Assembly (NCBI GenBank): GCA_022571845.1
Contig: JACZXB010000002.1
Location: 107,979-171,978 of the forward strand
Source of the DNA: Candidatus Zixiibacteriota bacterium
Lineage (GTDB): Bacteria; Zixibacteria; MSB-5A5; GN15; FEB-12
DNA length: 64,000 nt
Direction: 5' to 3'
Below, one piece after another: positions 1 to 8,034 of this stretch. A model generated the notes under the pieces. That model worked only from the letters and a program-made list of their open reading frames with translations. It made no database searches and was not told where the DNA came from. How positions within the stretch are numbered: the first letter of the stretch is position 1; each line of letters starts with the position of its first letter. The position numbers were made by a program, and so were the translations under genes.

Positions 1-554
1 AAGAAGCTAAACGTTGCGGCGGCTTCTATGTAACCGAACGCTGGCTTGGCGGTATGCTGACCAACTTTGACACCATCAAGCAGTCGATAAAAAAGCTCAA
101 AAATATCGAGAAGATGAAAGAAACCGGCGAGATTGAACAGTTCACCAAGAAAGAGCGAATCAAGTTTGACAAACAGGCTGAGCGCCTTGAAAAAGTGCTG
201 GGCGGTATAAAAGATATGAATGTAAAGCCCGGACTGGTAATAGTTGTCGATGCCAGGCGCGAGCAAATTGCAGTATCAGAAGCCTCGAAACTTGGAATCC
301 CTATTATCGGAATTCTCGATACCAATGCTGATCCTGATTTGATTGATTTCCCCATTGCGGCTAACGATGACGCTATTAAATCAATCAAGATTTTAATCAG
401 AGAGCTGGTTGATGCCGCACTGGAAACCAGAACCGGCCTTACACAGGGCATGATTGAATCCGCTGTCGATGAAGAAAGAGAAACTCCTCAGACCGTTTAC
501 ATTTCTTCGGAAGAAGAGGCATCTGCCGATACCAAGAACGAAAAAAATAATTGA
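1..554 (+). CDS. rpsB: 30S ribosomal protein S2 (uS2), 5'-truncated by window edge
   Basis: The open frame runs in from the window edge and reads through the hallmark RWLGGMLTNF of uS2, so the ATG at 54 used by the ORF track is internal. uS2 sits on the back of the small subunit and binds S1 in many bacteria. Later landmarks include VVDARREQIAVSEASKLGIP and the DTNADPDLIDFPIAANDDA segment. The tail after the fold is acidic (SSEEEASADTKNEKNN). The rpsB-tsf-pyrH-frr order is the classical one. The N-terminal third is missing only because of the window boundary. Confidence 0.97.
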   Translation, partial: EAKRCGGFYVTERWLGGMLTNFDTIKQSIKKLKNIEKMKETGEIEQFTKKERIKFDKQAERLEKVLGGIKDMNVKPGLVIVVDARREQIAVSEASKLGIPIIGILDTNADPDLIDFPIAANDDAIKSIKILIRELVDAALETRTGLTQGMIESAVDEERETPQTVYISSEEEASADTKNEKNN

Positions 555-597
555 AATAACACGAATAACTAAACGAGTAGTATACAGGAATCAGATA

Positions 598-1194
598 ATG
601 GATATAACTGCAAGCATGGTCAAAGAGTTACGCACTAAAACCGGAGCTGGCATGATGGACTGTAAAAAAGCGCTGTCTGAAGCAAACGGCGATGTGGAAA
701 AAGCCATAACAGTCTTGCGTGAGAAAGGAATTGCCAAAGCTGCCTCAAAAGAAGGGCGTCAGACTGCCGAAGGTGTCGTGGCCTCATACATTCATGCCGG
801 TGACAAACTTGGGGTTATGGTCGAAATCAACTGCGAAACAGACTTTGTAGCGCGCACTGATCAGTTCAAAGGATTTGCCCGGGACGTTGCCATGCATATT
901 GCTGCGACCAATCCGAGCTGTGTCTCGCGTGAAGAAATTGACCCGACTTTGCTGGAAAAAGAGCGCGAAATTTTTAAAAAGCAAGCGCTCAAAGAAGGTA
1001 AGCCTGAAAAAATTATTGAAAAGATAGTAAACGGCAAAATTGAAAAATATTACGCCGAAACAGTTCTTTTAGAGCAGGCTTTTGTGAAAGATAACGACAA
1101 AACAATAGAAGAACTTGTCAAAGAAACGATTGCTGCATTGGGGGAGAATATGAAAATCTGTAGATTTTCCCGCTTCCGCCTGGGTGAAGAATAA
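598..1194 (+). CDS. tsf: Elongation factor Ts
   Basis: EF-Ts is the nucleotide exchange factor that reloads EF-Tu with GTP. I place the start at ATG 598, giving 198 residues that begin MDITASMVKELRTKTGAGMM, the standard EF-Ts N-terminus (UBA-like domain). The ORF-track start at 454 lies inside rpsB and is not credible. The TDFVAR motif of the core domain is present near residue 80. At 198 residues it is a short-type EF-Ts compared with about 280 in E. coli. Its stop codon overlaps the pyrH start (TAATG), which suggests translational coupling. Confidence 0.96.
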   Translation: MDITASMVKELRTKTGAGMMDCKKALSEANGDVEKAITVLREKGIAKAASKEGRQTAEGVVASYIHAGDKLGVMVEINCETDFVARTDQFKGFARDVAMHIAATNPSCVSREEIDPTLLEKEREIFKKQALKEGKPEKIIEKIVNGKIEKYYAETVLLEQAFVKDNDKTIEELVKETIAALGENMKICRFSRFRLGEE

Positions 1195-1916
1195 TGTCTG
1201 AAGAGGATAGTCCTAAGTACAAAAGAATTCTTCTCAAACTTTCCGGCGAAGCTCTGATGGGCAGCGAATCGTTTGGGCTTGACCCTTTAGCTATTCAGCG
1301 CATCTGCGAACAAGTCCTTGAAATCAAAAACCTAAATCTGGAAATCGGCCTGGTTGTTGGCGGCGGAAATATCTGTCGCGGCCAGGAAATGGTCAAACGC
1401 GGCATGGACCGCGTCACCGCTGACAATATGGGCATGATGGCCACAGTCATCAATAGCCTGGCTCTGATGGACTGCTTAGAAAGCCTGGGTGTCTATACCA
1501 GAGTGATGTCGGCTGTAAAAATGGAAGCTTTCGCAGAACCATATATCAGAAGACGGGCTATCCGCCATATGGAAAAAGGACGTCTGGTAATTCTAGCTGC
1601 CGGTACGGGTAATCCTTATTTCAGCACCGATACTGCGGCCTCGCTGCGGGCGATGGAAATCGGCGCCGAAGTATTTATAAAAGCGACCAACGTAGACGGC
1701 GTCTATTCAGCCGACCCCAAGGAAGATAAAGAAGCAGAATTTTACCGCCAGCTGAATTATATGGATGTACTGGTCAAAGAGCTGAAAGTTATCGACTCAA
1801 CCGCTATTTCGCTTTTAAAAGAAAACCAAATTCCTATCCGTGTTATAGATCTAAACGTGTCCGGCAATCTCAAGCGGGTTGTCATGGGAGAAGAAGTAGG
1901 GACGCTGATTTCATAG
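1194..1916 (+). CDS. pyrH: UMP kinase
   Basis: This 240-residue protein matches the hexameric bacterial UMP kinase of the amino-acid kinase fold, which makes UDP from UMP and ATP. Visible family signatures are the N-terminal YKRILLKLSGEALMG, the GGGNICRG loop, and the C-terminal KATNVDGVYSADPK and IDSTAISLLKENQIPIRV segments. Length is normal. It overlaps the tsf stop by one base and precedes frr by 28 bases, so all four genes form one operon. Confidence 0.97.
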   Translation: MSEEDSPKYKRILLKLSGEALMGSESFGLDPLAIQRICEQVLEIKNLNLEIGLVVGGGNICRGQEMVKRGMDRVTADNMGMMATVINSLALMDCLESLGVYTRVMSAVKMEAFAEPYIRRRAIRHMEKGRLVILAAGTGNPYFSTDTAASLRAMEIGAEVFIKATNVDGVYSADPKEDKEAEFYRQLNYMDVLVKELKVIDSTAISLLKENQIPIRVIDLNVSGNLKRVVMGEEVGTLIS

Positions 1917-1944
1917 AGAATCGGAGTAGATTCAGGAGGCAATA

Positions 1945-2502
1945 ATGCAGGAAGCCTATAGAAAAGAGATTGACCAAAAAATGGACAAGACCGTGGAGGT
2001 CGTGGCCAGCGAATTCCGGGCAGTCCGCACCGGCAAAGCCAGTTCGCATTTGCTGGATACTGTTAAAGTCGAGGCTTACGGAACTTCTATGCCCTTAAAT
2101 CAAGTAGCCACAGTCAACGCCCCGGAGCCGCGCTTGCTGGTTGTGCAGGCCTTCGACAAGGGAACGGTCGGTGACATTATCAAAGCAATCCAGTCGGCAG
2201 ATCTGGGACTAAATCCGATAGCCGATGGCGCCACTATCCGCGTTCCCATACCGGCCTTAAATGAAGAACGCCGCAAAGAAATGGCCAGGCAATGCAAGCA
2301 TCTGGCCGAAGAAGGCCGGGTGGCTATCCGAAATATCCGCCGCGAGGCCAACGAACACATCAAAAAACTGCAGAAAGATAAAGAAGTTTCCGAAGACCAA
2401 GAACATGATTTGCATGACGAGATTCAGAAACTTACCGACAACCACACCAAAAAGATCGACTCACTCCTTGCCGAAAAAGAAAAAGAGGTAATGGAGGTTT
2501 AG
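1945..2502 (+). CDS. frr: Ribosome recycling factor
   Basis: RRF splits post-termination ribosomes together with EF-G. The 185-residue ORF has the expected length and the family's conserved FRAVRTGKASSHLLD near the N-terminus, the AIQSADLGLNPIADG hinge region, and the RRKEMARQCKHLAEEGRVAIRNIRR long helix. A good Shine-Dalgarno (CAGGAGG) lies just upstream of the ATG. It is the last gene of the rpsB-tsf-pyrH-frr operon before the repeat-filled interval; uppS and cdsA, which often follow directly, resume 3 kb later. Confidence 0.97.
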   Translation: MQEAYRKEIDQKMDKTVEVVASEFRAVRTGKASSHLLDTVKVEAYGTSMPLNQVATVNAPEPRLLVVQAFDKGTVGDIIKAIQSADLGLNPIADGATIRVPIPALNEERRKEMARQCKHLAEEGRVAIRNIRREANEHIKKLQKDKEVSEDQEHDLHDEIQKLTDNHTKKIDSLLAEKEKEVMEV

Positions 2503-2639
2503 CCTAAGTTGTCGGATTGGCAATTCTCGTTATCTTTGTCTTTCCAGCCCGCCTCGGCGGGGAATCTATCTTTATTCAGGTGTCACCCTTCGACTCCCTC
2601 GAGTACGTGGGACCATGTCCGCTCAGGATCACGTTTTAT

Positions 2640-2668
2640 GGCAGAACCGCTAAAGGGTTCTGCCCTAC
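2640..2668 (-). repeat. REP-like GTAG palindrome, copy 1
   Basis: An imperfect palindrome (arms GGCAGAACC and GGTTCTGCC) with CTAC at its right foot, which is GTAG on the minus strand. A tetranucleotide next to a hairpin is the arrangement recognised by RAYT transposases in enterobacterial REPs. Confidence 0.8.
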
Positions 2669-2741
2669 TTTTCTGGAATCCATCTTTTCTTTGCATGTAA
2701 CCATGGTTCAGCGCATTACGGCAAATCCACCACGGCCACAA

Positions 2742-2776
2742 TTGGGTTCGTTTTGTTATATTTAACATCTTTTTTT
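2742..2776 (-). repeat. Dispersed TTAAATATGACAAAACG repeat, copy 1
   Basis: On the minus strand this reads A-tract, GATGTTAAATATAACAAAAC, then GAACCCAA. It is followed on the plus strand by GAGCTGCCTCC, a context shared with the copy at 43649. Function unknown. Confidence 0.7.
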
Positions 2777-2862
2777 AGAGCTGCCTCCTGTTTAGTGGAT
2801 CGACCGCACGCTTTCCGCCGAGGCGGACTCAGGACCATGACATAATCGGTGGGCGACCTTGG

Positions 2863-2953
2863 CTGTCATTGCGAGGAGCGAAGTGACGCGGCAATCTCAG
2901 TAATTTAAAGCGAGATTGCCACACCCTGATTTCATCAGGGCTCGCAATGACAG
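2863..2953. repeat. Long inverted-repeat element (TGTCATTGCGAGG family), copy 1
   Basis: The element starts CTGTCATTGCGAGGAGCGAA and ends with CTCGCAATGACAG, with inner arms GCAATCTC and GAGATTGC, so the whole 91 bases can fold on itself. A second, differently oriented member lies at 63071-63161. It has no coding capacity and resembles MITE-like palindromes seen in many environmental bacteria. Confidence 0.75.
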
Positions 2954-2965
2954 TACCTGAACACA

Positions 2966-3003
2966 AAATGGGTTCGTTTTGTCATATTTAACATCTTTTT
3001 TTT
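2966..3003 (-). repeat. Dispersed TTAAATATGACAAAACG repeat, copy 2
   Basis: Same element as at 2742, with GTCATATTTAACATC followed by a T-tract on the plus strand. The minus strand contains an ATG in the context TTAAATATGACAAAACG. Confidence 0.7.
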
Positions 3004-3110
3004 CAAATTCGGTGGCTGAAACAGCGGTATCCGGCTGAGGGGCAGGGCATTACGGCAAATACACGCCAACGGTACAAATGCCCCGCTAGACTAAAGCCTC
3101 GCGGGATTAA

Positions 3111-3140
3111 AAGGTTCGTTTTGTCATATTTTACTTTTCG
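3111..3140 (-). repeat. Dispersed TTAAATATGACAAAACG repeat, copy 3 (diverged)
   Basis: Shares GGTTCGTTTTGTCATATTTT with the other copies but diverges afterwards (ACTTTTCGG in place of AACATC and the T-tract). Confidence 0.55.
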
Positions 3141-3470
3141 GTTATTAGGATTTGTAGTGATTTTGTAATCAGCAGACACAGAAAAAGATGAGACAAGAAC
3201 TTGTATGCGATGTTCGGGATTGAATTGTTTTTTAGTCATGGTATTCAAGGGCTGATGTTTTATATAGTGGTGGGGCGGAGTATTTTGCTGAGATTTGCAA
3301 GTTAATTTGCGGAGGATGTTACAAAGTCACCCTGAGCGGACATGGTCCCACGTACTCGAGGGAGTCGAAGGGTCATTACAAAACACGGGAACCCACCTAA
3401 AAGGTGGGCCACCCCGGCCAATGCTGGGGCAGATGAGGACACGCCTTTGGCGGCCGCCCACAGAAAGAAT

Positions 3471-3499
3471 GGCAGAACCGCTAAAGGGTTCTGCCCTAC
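3471..3499 (-). repeat. REP-like GTAG palindrome, copy 2
   Basis: Same sequence as copy 1 (GGCAGAACCGCTAAAGGG, then TTCTGCCCTAC). It is followed by GATATCTGGA, which also follows the half copy about 60 bases further on, so this part of the mosaic is locally duplicated. Confidence 0.8.
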
Positions 3500-3535
3500 G
3501 ATATCTGGAACCTACCTAAAAGGTGGGCCACCCCG

Positions 3536-3558
3536 GCCGCTAAAGGGTTCTGCCCTAC
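3536..3558 (-). repeat. REP-like GTAG palindrome, truncated copy 3
   Basis: Only CCGCTAAAGGGTTCTGCC plus CTAC remains; the left arm is replaced by the GGGCCACCCCGG module. It ends in the same CTACGATATCTGGA as copy 2. Confidence 0.65.
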
Positions 3559-3653
3559 GATATCTGGAGAATAGTTGGATTAGGCTCTTGGTATGTGAGG
3601 ATCCCACCCTTCGGCAAGCTCAGGACTAGGCCGCAAGCAGTGGGCGACCAGCC

Positions 3654-4133
3654 CTAATCTTCCCCGTCCAGTTTTGCACTAATGGAGTCAGTATATAGTT
3701 CAATTGAATCTGACACCTTTTTTAATTGTAAATAGAAGAGTAAAGTGCTAATTAAACCAATTCCCAAACACAAGATCGCGAATGCATAGCTTTTTACAAT
3801 TAACAAGTAAATTCCAAGAGCTATTCCCAAAAACATAAACATATTTGCAATCAGACCCTTGAGAAAAAAACCCTTAATCACGCTTCGAATTTCTGGATTG
3901 GATTTTATTATTAAGAATAAATGATCAAGAGATTTAATTTCCCCTCTCATCAACGGAATTGATGCAAGTACTACGACTATTGATGTCAAAAATGCCGGGA
4001 CAACTGCTAATAAACTAAAATATAAGTTCCAGCACATTGCTTTTGTGTAGAATATGAACGCTCCACAAAAGCCGAAGATTATAAGTAGAATTCTCCAAGT
4101 AATTGAAAAGTAGATTGATTTCTTCTGCTTCAT
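3654..4133 (-). CDS. Hypothetical four-helix membrane protein
   Basis: A 159-residue protein I do not recognise. It shows about four hydrophobic segments: residues 9-29, 39-60, roughly 90-112 and 115-137. The tail is charged (KKVSDSIELYTDSISAKLDGED). A GGAG Shine-Dalgarno precedes the ATG (GGAGAACATATG on the minus strand). The gene is markedly more AT-rich than its neighbours and sits against the repeat mosaic, which suggests recent acquisition. No function can be assigned. Confidence 0.7.
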   Translation of the reverse strand: MKQKKSIYFSITWRILLIIFGFCGAFIFYTKAMCWNLYFSLLAVVPAFLTSIVVVLASIPLMRGEIKSLDHLFLIIKSNPEIRSVIKGFFLKGLIANMFMFLGIALGIYLLIVKSYAFAILCLGIGLISTLLFYLQLKKVSDSIELYTDSISAKLDGED

Positions 4134-4206
4134 ATGTTCTCCATTAAGATTTACTCAAAACAGTTGAATCAATACTATAATTACGATTGCAATTTACGAG
4201 GATTCT

Positions 4207-4647
4207 TCATCCCGGATAGTCGCCGCTGATATAATTCATCAGGTAGCGGTTTTCGACTTCGATTGAATCAATATGTGATTTAACAACATCACCCACAGAG
4301 ACTAGGCCGACCAGCTGGTCATTCTCGACGATGGGAATATGCCGGATATGATTTTTGGTCATGACACTGCCGATATAGCCGAGGTCATCGTCAGGAACGC
4401 CAATTATTAAATGAGTAGTCATCAGGTCGCTGACCGAAAGATTTTTGAAAGCGTTATTGTCAACCGATATAGAGCGGAAAATATCGCGGTCGCTGACAAT
4501 TCCTTTGAGTTTACCGTTTTCGTCCAAAACAGGCAGGGAGCTGATGCGGTTGGTGACGAGCAGCTGCATTGCCTCAAGTATGGACATCGACGGTGTGCCG
4601 GTGATAACCTCCCGGTTTCTGTTTTTGAGGAAATCCTTTACTAACAT
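4207..4647 (-). CDS. CBS-domain-pair protein
   Basis: This 146-residue protein consists of two tandem CBS motifs (about residues 8-62 and 72-130). The first contains ISSLPVLDENGKLKGIVSDRD and the second RHIPIVENDQLVGLVSVGDV. CBS pairs bind adenine nucleotides and act as sensors or inhibitory modules; stand-alone pairs like this have no fixed target. Translation starts behind a near-perfect Shine-Dalgarno (AGGAGGG, 7 bases from ATG). It is read in the same direction as the membrane gene at 3654, about 70 bases apart, and may be co-transcribed with it. Confidence 0.9.
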   Translation of the reverse strand: MLVKDFLKNRNREVITGTPSMSILEAMQLLVTNRISSLPVLDENGKLKGIVSDRDIFRSISVDNNAFKNLSVSDLMTTHLIIGVPDDDLGYIGSVMTKNHIRHIPIVENDQLVGLVSVGDVVKSHIDSIEVENRYLMNYISGDYPG

Positions 4648-4771
4648 AGCCAGCCCTCCTATGGTTGGCAGGCAGGGTTTATTGGAAAGAGAGAGGTATC
4701 ACAAAAGACGCTGTCAGTTTAGACTGTAAAATAAACCCCTATTGTGAATATGAATTATCTGTTTTAGTATG

Positions 4772-4777
4772 TATAAT
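4772..4777 (+). promoter_or_regulatory. Putative -10 element, near-leaderless start
   Basis: A consensus TATAAT lies only 9 bases before the ATG at 4787. A transcript starting at the usual distance would have almost no 5' leader, and no Shine-Dalgarno is visible. No convincing -35 is seen. Confidence 0.4.
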
Positions 4778-4786
4778 TATTGAATA

Positions 4787-5449
4787 ATGACCAAACGATT
4801 TCTTCAGATACCGGCTGCCCTGATACTGGCTGCGATTCTTTTTATTTCAGTCCCAGCGCAGGAGCCAACTGACCCGGTACTCGGTTTCTATGTCACCCAG
4901 GCCAATAAAGCGTTGGAAAAGTCAGAGTTGCGCTCAGAAGAGATGCGCTATACTTTTTTAGCTTCCAGCCACTACAAACAGATAGGCAGAGGTGGTATTG
5001 TCGAAAGGCTGGATACGGCGATTACCAGATACTTCATGAGCGGCAGCCGGATTGACTCGACTCAGGTGGTGGTCGAGCCGACCTCAGAAATGCCCGCTCC
5101 AACTTTTGCGTTCCCGAACATCTTTGCAGAATCCTATATTTATAATTTTTTCCCCAACGATATTGGTGAGGAAGACATTGCCATTGGTTTTGACACCCCC
5201 GGCAGCGAAGACGGCTTGCCGGCAGGTCTGGCTGTGATAGACAGGGCAGAGTATAAGCTGAAACGGCTGCATCTTTATTATCAAAACCCTGACGGTTTCA
5301 AACGCTTAACACGCTCATACCTGTTAAAAGAGCAAAACGGCTTTATCTTTGCTGATTCGATCTGGGAGCTTAATGCTAAACACGGGGTTTTCTCGACCGA
5401 ATACTACCGGCTGGATACAGATATCAGGCAGCTGCAGCTAATTAGATAA
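4787..5449 (+). CDS. Exported protein of unknown function
   Basis: A 220-residue protein beginning with a typical signal peptide (MTKRFLQIPAALILAAILF, cleavage probably after PAQ near residue 24). The mature part has no family motif I recognise. Its content, with a long central YKLKRLHLYYQNPDGFKRL stretch and a C-terminal beta-rich STEYYRLDTDIRQLQL, resembles periplasmic proteins of the LolA/outer-membrane-lipoprotein-sorting type, but this is a weak impression. It precedes uppS by 76 bases on the same strand, so it may belong to the envelope cluster that follows. Confidence 0.75.
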   Translation: MTKRFLQIPAALILAAILFISVPAQEPTDPVLGFYVTQANKALEKSELRSEEMRYTFLASSHYKQIGRGGIVERLDTAITRYFMSGSRIDSTQVVVEPTSEMPAPTFAFPNIFAESYIYNFFPNDIGEEDIAIGFDTPGSEDGLPAGLAVIDRAEYKLKRLHLYYQNPDGFKRLTRSYLLKEQNGFIFADSIWELNAKHGVFSTEYYRLDTDIRQLQLIR

Positions 5450-5525
5450 AAAAGGGATTAGCAGGTTGTAGCGGCCTTTTCTGGTTGACTAAGAGAGGAA
5501 ATTGCATTCTAATTGCAGTTAAATT

Positions 5526-6290
5526 ATGAAGAAAATTGAAGAAAATCTTAAAGCCCGGATTTTAGAAACCCCTGAGCGGATGCCTGTCCATGTAGCCATC
5601 ATAATGGACGGCAACGGCCGCTGGGCAGCCCAGCGCAATCGCCCCAGAACTTTCGGGCATAAAGCCGGAGTTGAGGCTGTTAAGAAAGTTGTCAGGTCGG
5701 CAGGTGAGATTGGCGTCAAGTATTTGACGCTTTACACATTTTCAAGCGAAAACTGGAGCCGGCCGGCTACCGAGGTCGCCGCGCTAATGCAGCTGCTGAC
5801 GCGGACTACTAAGAATGCTATAAATGAATTAATCGAAAATGATGTCAAGCTTATCACAATCGGCCGTATCAATGGTCTGCCGCAAAAGAAGCGGGAAGTT
5901 ATTCTGGAAGCGATAGAACGCACCCGCGACAACAAAGGCATGGTTCTAATTCTGGCTCTTAACTACGGCGGACGGTCCGAGATTCTCGATGCTGTCAAAG
6001 CGATAGCCAATTCGTCGCGGGCGGGGATGCTTAACACCAAAGATATTACCGAAGAGCTTTTCTCCAGATTTCTTTATACGGTAGACCTGCCCGACCCTGA
6101 TATGCTGATCAGAACCTCGGGCGTAAAAAGAATTTCAAACTTTCTGTTGTGGCAAACAAGCTACACCGAGCTGTTTATTACCGACGAACTCTGGCCCGAT
6201 TTCGGCCGCAAAGAATTGTTCGAAGCCATACTCGACTACCAAAAACGCGAACGTCGATTCGGAAAACTAACTGCCCGCAATAGCGCATGA
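5526..6290 (+). CDS. uppS: Isoprenyl (undecaprenyl) diphosphate synthase
   Basis: This cis-prenyltransferase elongates farnesyl diphosphate to the C55 carrier lipid for peptidoglycan and polysaccharides. It shows HVAIIMDGNGRWA with the catalytic Asp (about residue 30), FGHKAG, LTLYTFSSENWSRP, and the C-terminal RTSG-x2-RISNFLLWQ block with YTELFIT and LWPDF. At 254 residues it is normal length. The usual Glu in RTSGE is Val here (RTSGVKRISNF). The stop overlaps the cdsA start by 4 bases. Confidence 0.96.
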   Translation: MKKIEENLKARILETPERMPVHVAIIMDGNGRWAAQRNRPRTFGHKAGVEAVKKVVRSAGEIGVKYLTLYTFSSENWSRPATEVAALMQLLTRTTKNAINELIENDVKLITIGRINGLPQKKREVILEAIERTRDNKGMVLILALNYGGRSEILDAVKAIANSSRAGMLNTKDITEELFSRFLYTVDLPDPDMLIRTSGVKRISNFLLWQTSYTELFITDELWPDFGRKELFEAILDYQKRERRFGKLTARNSA

Positions 6291-7126
6291 GCAAAAATAT
6301 GCTGACCAGAATACTGGTGGCGGCTGTGGCTATACCGGCAATCTTATGGATTGTTTACCAGGGCGGAAAGTGGTTTTTGGGCATGATATTTATTTTTGCT
6401 TCTGTAGCTTTCGGCGAATTTCTATGCCAGGAAAAAATTAAACCGAGTAACGTTATCTATTGGCTGGCGCTCATAACTTTTGCCTTCATTTTCCTTACGC
6501 TTACTGGAAACATAACCGGTGATGACTTAACAAAGAACGCTTCATGGGTAATAGTCGAAATAATCGGCTTCTTTTTAGTATCGGGCATGCTGCTCAGCAT
6601 GGGCAAAGAGTCACCGTCCGAATTGTTCGCCCGGCACAGCCGGCTGGTCTGGGGGCTGCTTTATATCAGTCTGCTTTATCCGACTGTCTATCTGGTTGGT
6701 AAGGGAGTAGGGCAGTTTCATGGCGGTGACAGCTTGTTGTTTTTATTCGGAATTCTATGGGTAGGGGATACTGCCGCGATGCAAGCGGGGAGAATTTTTG
6801 GCAAGACAAAACTGGCGCCGTCAGTCTCACCGAACAAGACTGTCGAAGGATTCTTCGGTGGTTTGGTCGGCGCCGCTGTTATTGCGGCAATATTGTATTA
6901 TTGGAAATTTTCGTTCATGAACGTCTCTGATATGTTTGTTATCGCTATTGGCTGCTCGATTTTCGGGCAGCTGGGGGATTTGGTGGAATCAATGTGGAAA
7001 CGTTCTTTGGGAATCAAAGATTCATCGGGGATTATTCCCGGTCACGGGGGAGTGCTGGACCGTTTTGATTCGCTTTTGTTTGCGGCGCCGTTTATGTACG
7101 CTTATCTGACTTTAATTTCGAGATGA
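6287..7126 (+). CDS. cdsA: Phosphatidate cytidylyltransferase
   Basis: CdsA makes CDP-diacylglycerol, the branch point for phospholipids. The protein is 279 residues with multiple membrane helices. The C-terminal signature SMWKRSLGIKDSSGIIPGHGGVLDRFDSLLFAAP is complete in sense and order, with KLAPSVSPNKTVEGFFGG upstream of it. The uppS-cdsA pair is conserved across bacteria; dxr and rseP, which often follow, are replaced here by a UbiA-type gene that overlaps by 4 bases. Confidence 0.96.
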   Translation: MSKNMLTRILVAAVAIPAILWIVYQGGKWFLGMIFIFASVAFGEFLCQEKIKPSNVIYWLALITFAFIFLTLTGNITGDDLTKNASWVIVEIIGFFLVSGMLLSMGKESPSELFARHSRLVWGLLYISLLYPTVYLVGKGVGQFHGGDSLLFLFGILWVGDTAAMQAGRIFGKTKLAPSVSPNKTVEGFFGGLVGAAVIAAILYYWKFSFMNVSDMFVIAIGCSIFGQLGDLVESMWKRSLGIKDSSGIIPGHGGVLDRFDSLLFAAPFMYAYLTLISR

Positions 7127-8034
7127 AACTGTTAGATTATATATTCGCTGCCCGGCCGATGCTGCTTTTGCCGGTCTGGTCAATTTTCTTAGTGGCACTG
7201 CACTACCATCATAAGCTGGCGGAAAAAACGTTTAGCTGGCCTGATCTTTTAATTTTATCATGTCTGACTATTTTAACTGCCGGCGCCTATTACATAAACC
7301 AGGTTTTTGATTTTGAATCAGATAAGTTAAACAGCAAGCTCGGCTTTCTTCAGAAAGGGCTGGTCAGCGCTGGAATGCTGATGGCAATGTATATGATTTT
7401 TTCGGTACTGGCTATATCAGCTGCTGTTTTTATTTCAACGGCTTTGTTCATTATCTTTTTGCAACTGCTCCTGCTTTCATTTGTATATTCAGCGCCCCCA
7501 TTTAGACTGAAGGACAGACCAATCTCCGGACTTTTTGCTAACGCCTATTCGTTTGGCTTTTTGATACCAGTCTCGGTCATGCCTTTTATCACTTTGCACA
7601 ATGCCGGACTGTTAGGCTGGGATAATCCGCTTTACTTTTTCCTGTCTGTAATGGGAGTGCATATCCTGACAACTATTCCTGACATAAAAGGTGACAAAGC
7701 AGCAGGCAAAAAAACAATTGGTCTGATTCTTCCGCTGAGGGCAGCTCTGCTGGCTGCTTTAATTTCATTCGGAGGGGCGGCCTTGGTGGCACATTATTCC
7801 AATTTCCCGCCGCTTATGATAATTGCCATAATTTCAGCAACCCTGGCTTTGACAGCGCTCTTAACCTCGAATCTTCAGATAATACTGGCAGCGGCAAAAA
7901 TCCCTATTCTGCTGCTGACACTACTGGCCGGATATTTCTACCCGATTTACTTTTTGTTTGTTGTTGCCTTGCTCTTTTTAACCCGGGCATATTATAAAAG
8001 AAGATTTAATATAGTATATCCCGGGTTGACCTGA
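7123..8034 (+). CDS. UbiA-family prenyltransferase
   Basis: A 303-residue polytopic membrane protein with the two aspartate-rich motifs of the UbiA superfamily: NQVFDFESDKLNSK (about residue 66) and DIKGDKAAGKKTIG (about residue 187). These bind the Mg-diphosphate of an isoprenyl donor. The acceptor (quinone ring, heme, glycerol phosphate or sugar) cannot be told from sequence alone. It overlaps cdsA by 4 bases and the next gene by one base, so it is co-translated with lipid genes. Confidence 0.88.
   Translation: MKLLDYIFAARPMLLLPVWSIFLVALHYHHKLAEKTFSWPDLLILSCLTILTAGAYYINQVFDFESDKLNSKLGFLQKGLVSAGMLMAMYMIFSVLAISAAVFISTALFIIFLQLLLLSFVYSAPPFRLKDRPISGLFANAYSFGFLIPVSVMPFITLHNAGLLGWDNPLYFFLSVMGVHILTTIPDIKGDKAAGKKTIGLILPLRAALLAALISFGGAALVAHYSNFPPLMIIAIISATLALTALLTSNLQIILAAAKIPILLLTLLAGYFYPIYFLFVVALLFLTRAYYKRRFNIVYPGLT

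Larger units (their letters stand above)
2503..3653. repeat. Gene-free mosaic of dispersed intergenic repeats
   Basis: About 1.15 kb without a credible gene. It holds three GTAG palindromes, three copies of a GTTCGTTTTGT-ATATTTAAC element, one long TGTCATTGCGAGG inverted repeat, two oppositely oriented copies of a CCCTCGAGTACGTGGGACC module (near 2588-2630 and 3326-3372), and two copies of AAAAGGTGGGCCACCCCGGC (about 3398 and 3516). The short ORFs here are read through these repeats and have no family resemblance. Related modules recur near 11.5, 18.1, 43.5 and 63.1 kb. Confidence 0.85.

Noticed and set aside
454-597. Upstream extension of tsf in the ORF track
   Set aside because: It overlaps rpsB in another frame; the EF-Ts N-terminus begins at 598.
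3295-3629. Two overlapping plus-strand ORFs in the first repeat mosaic
   Set aside because: They translate the palindromes and GGTGGGCC modules in different frames and show no protein family features.
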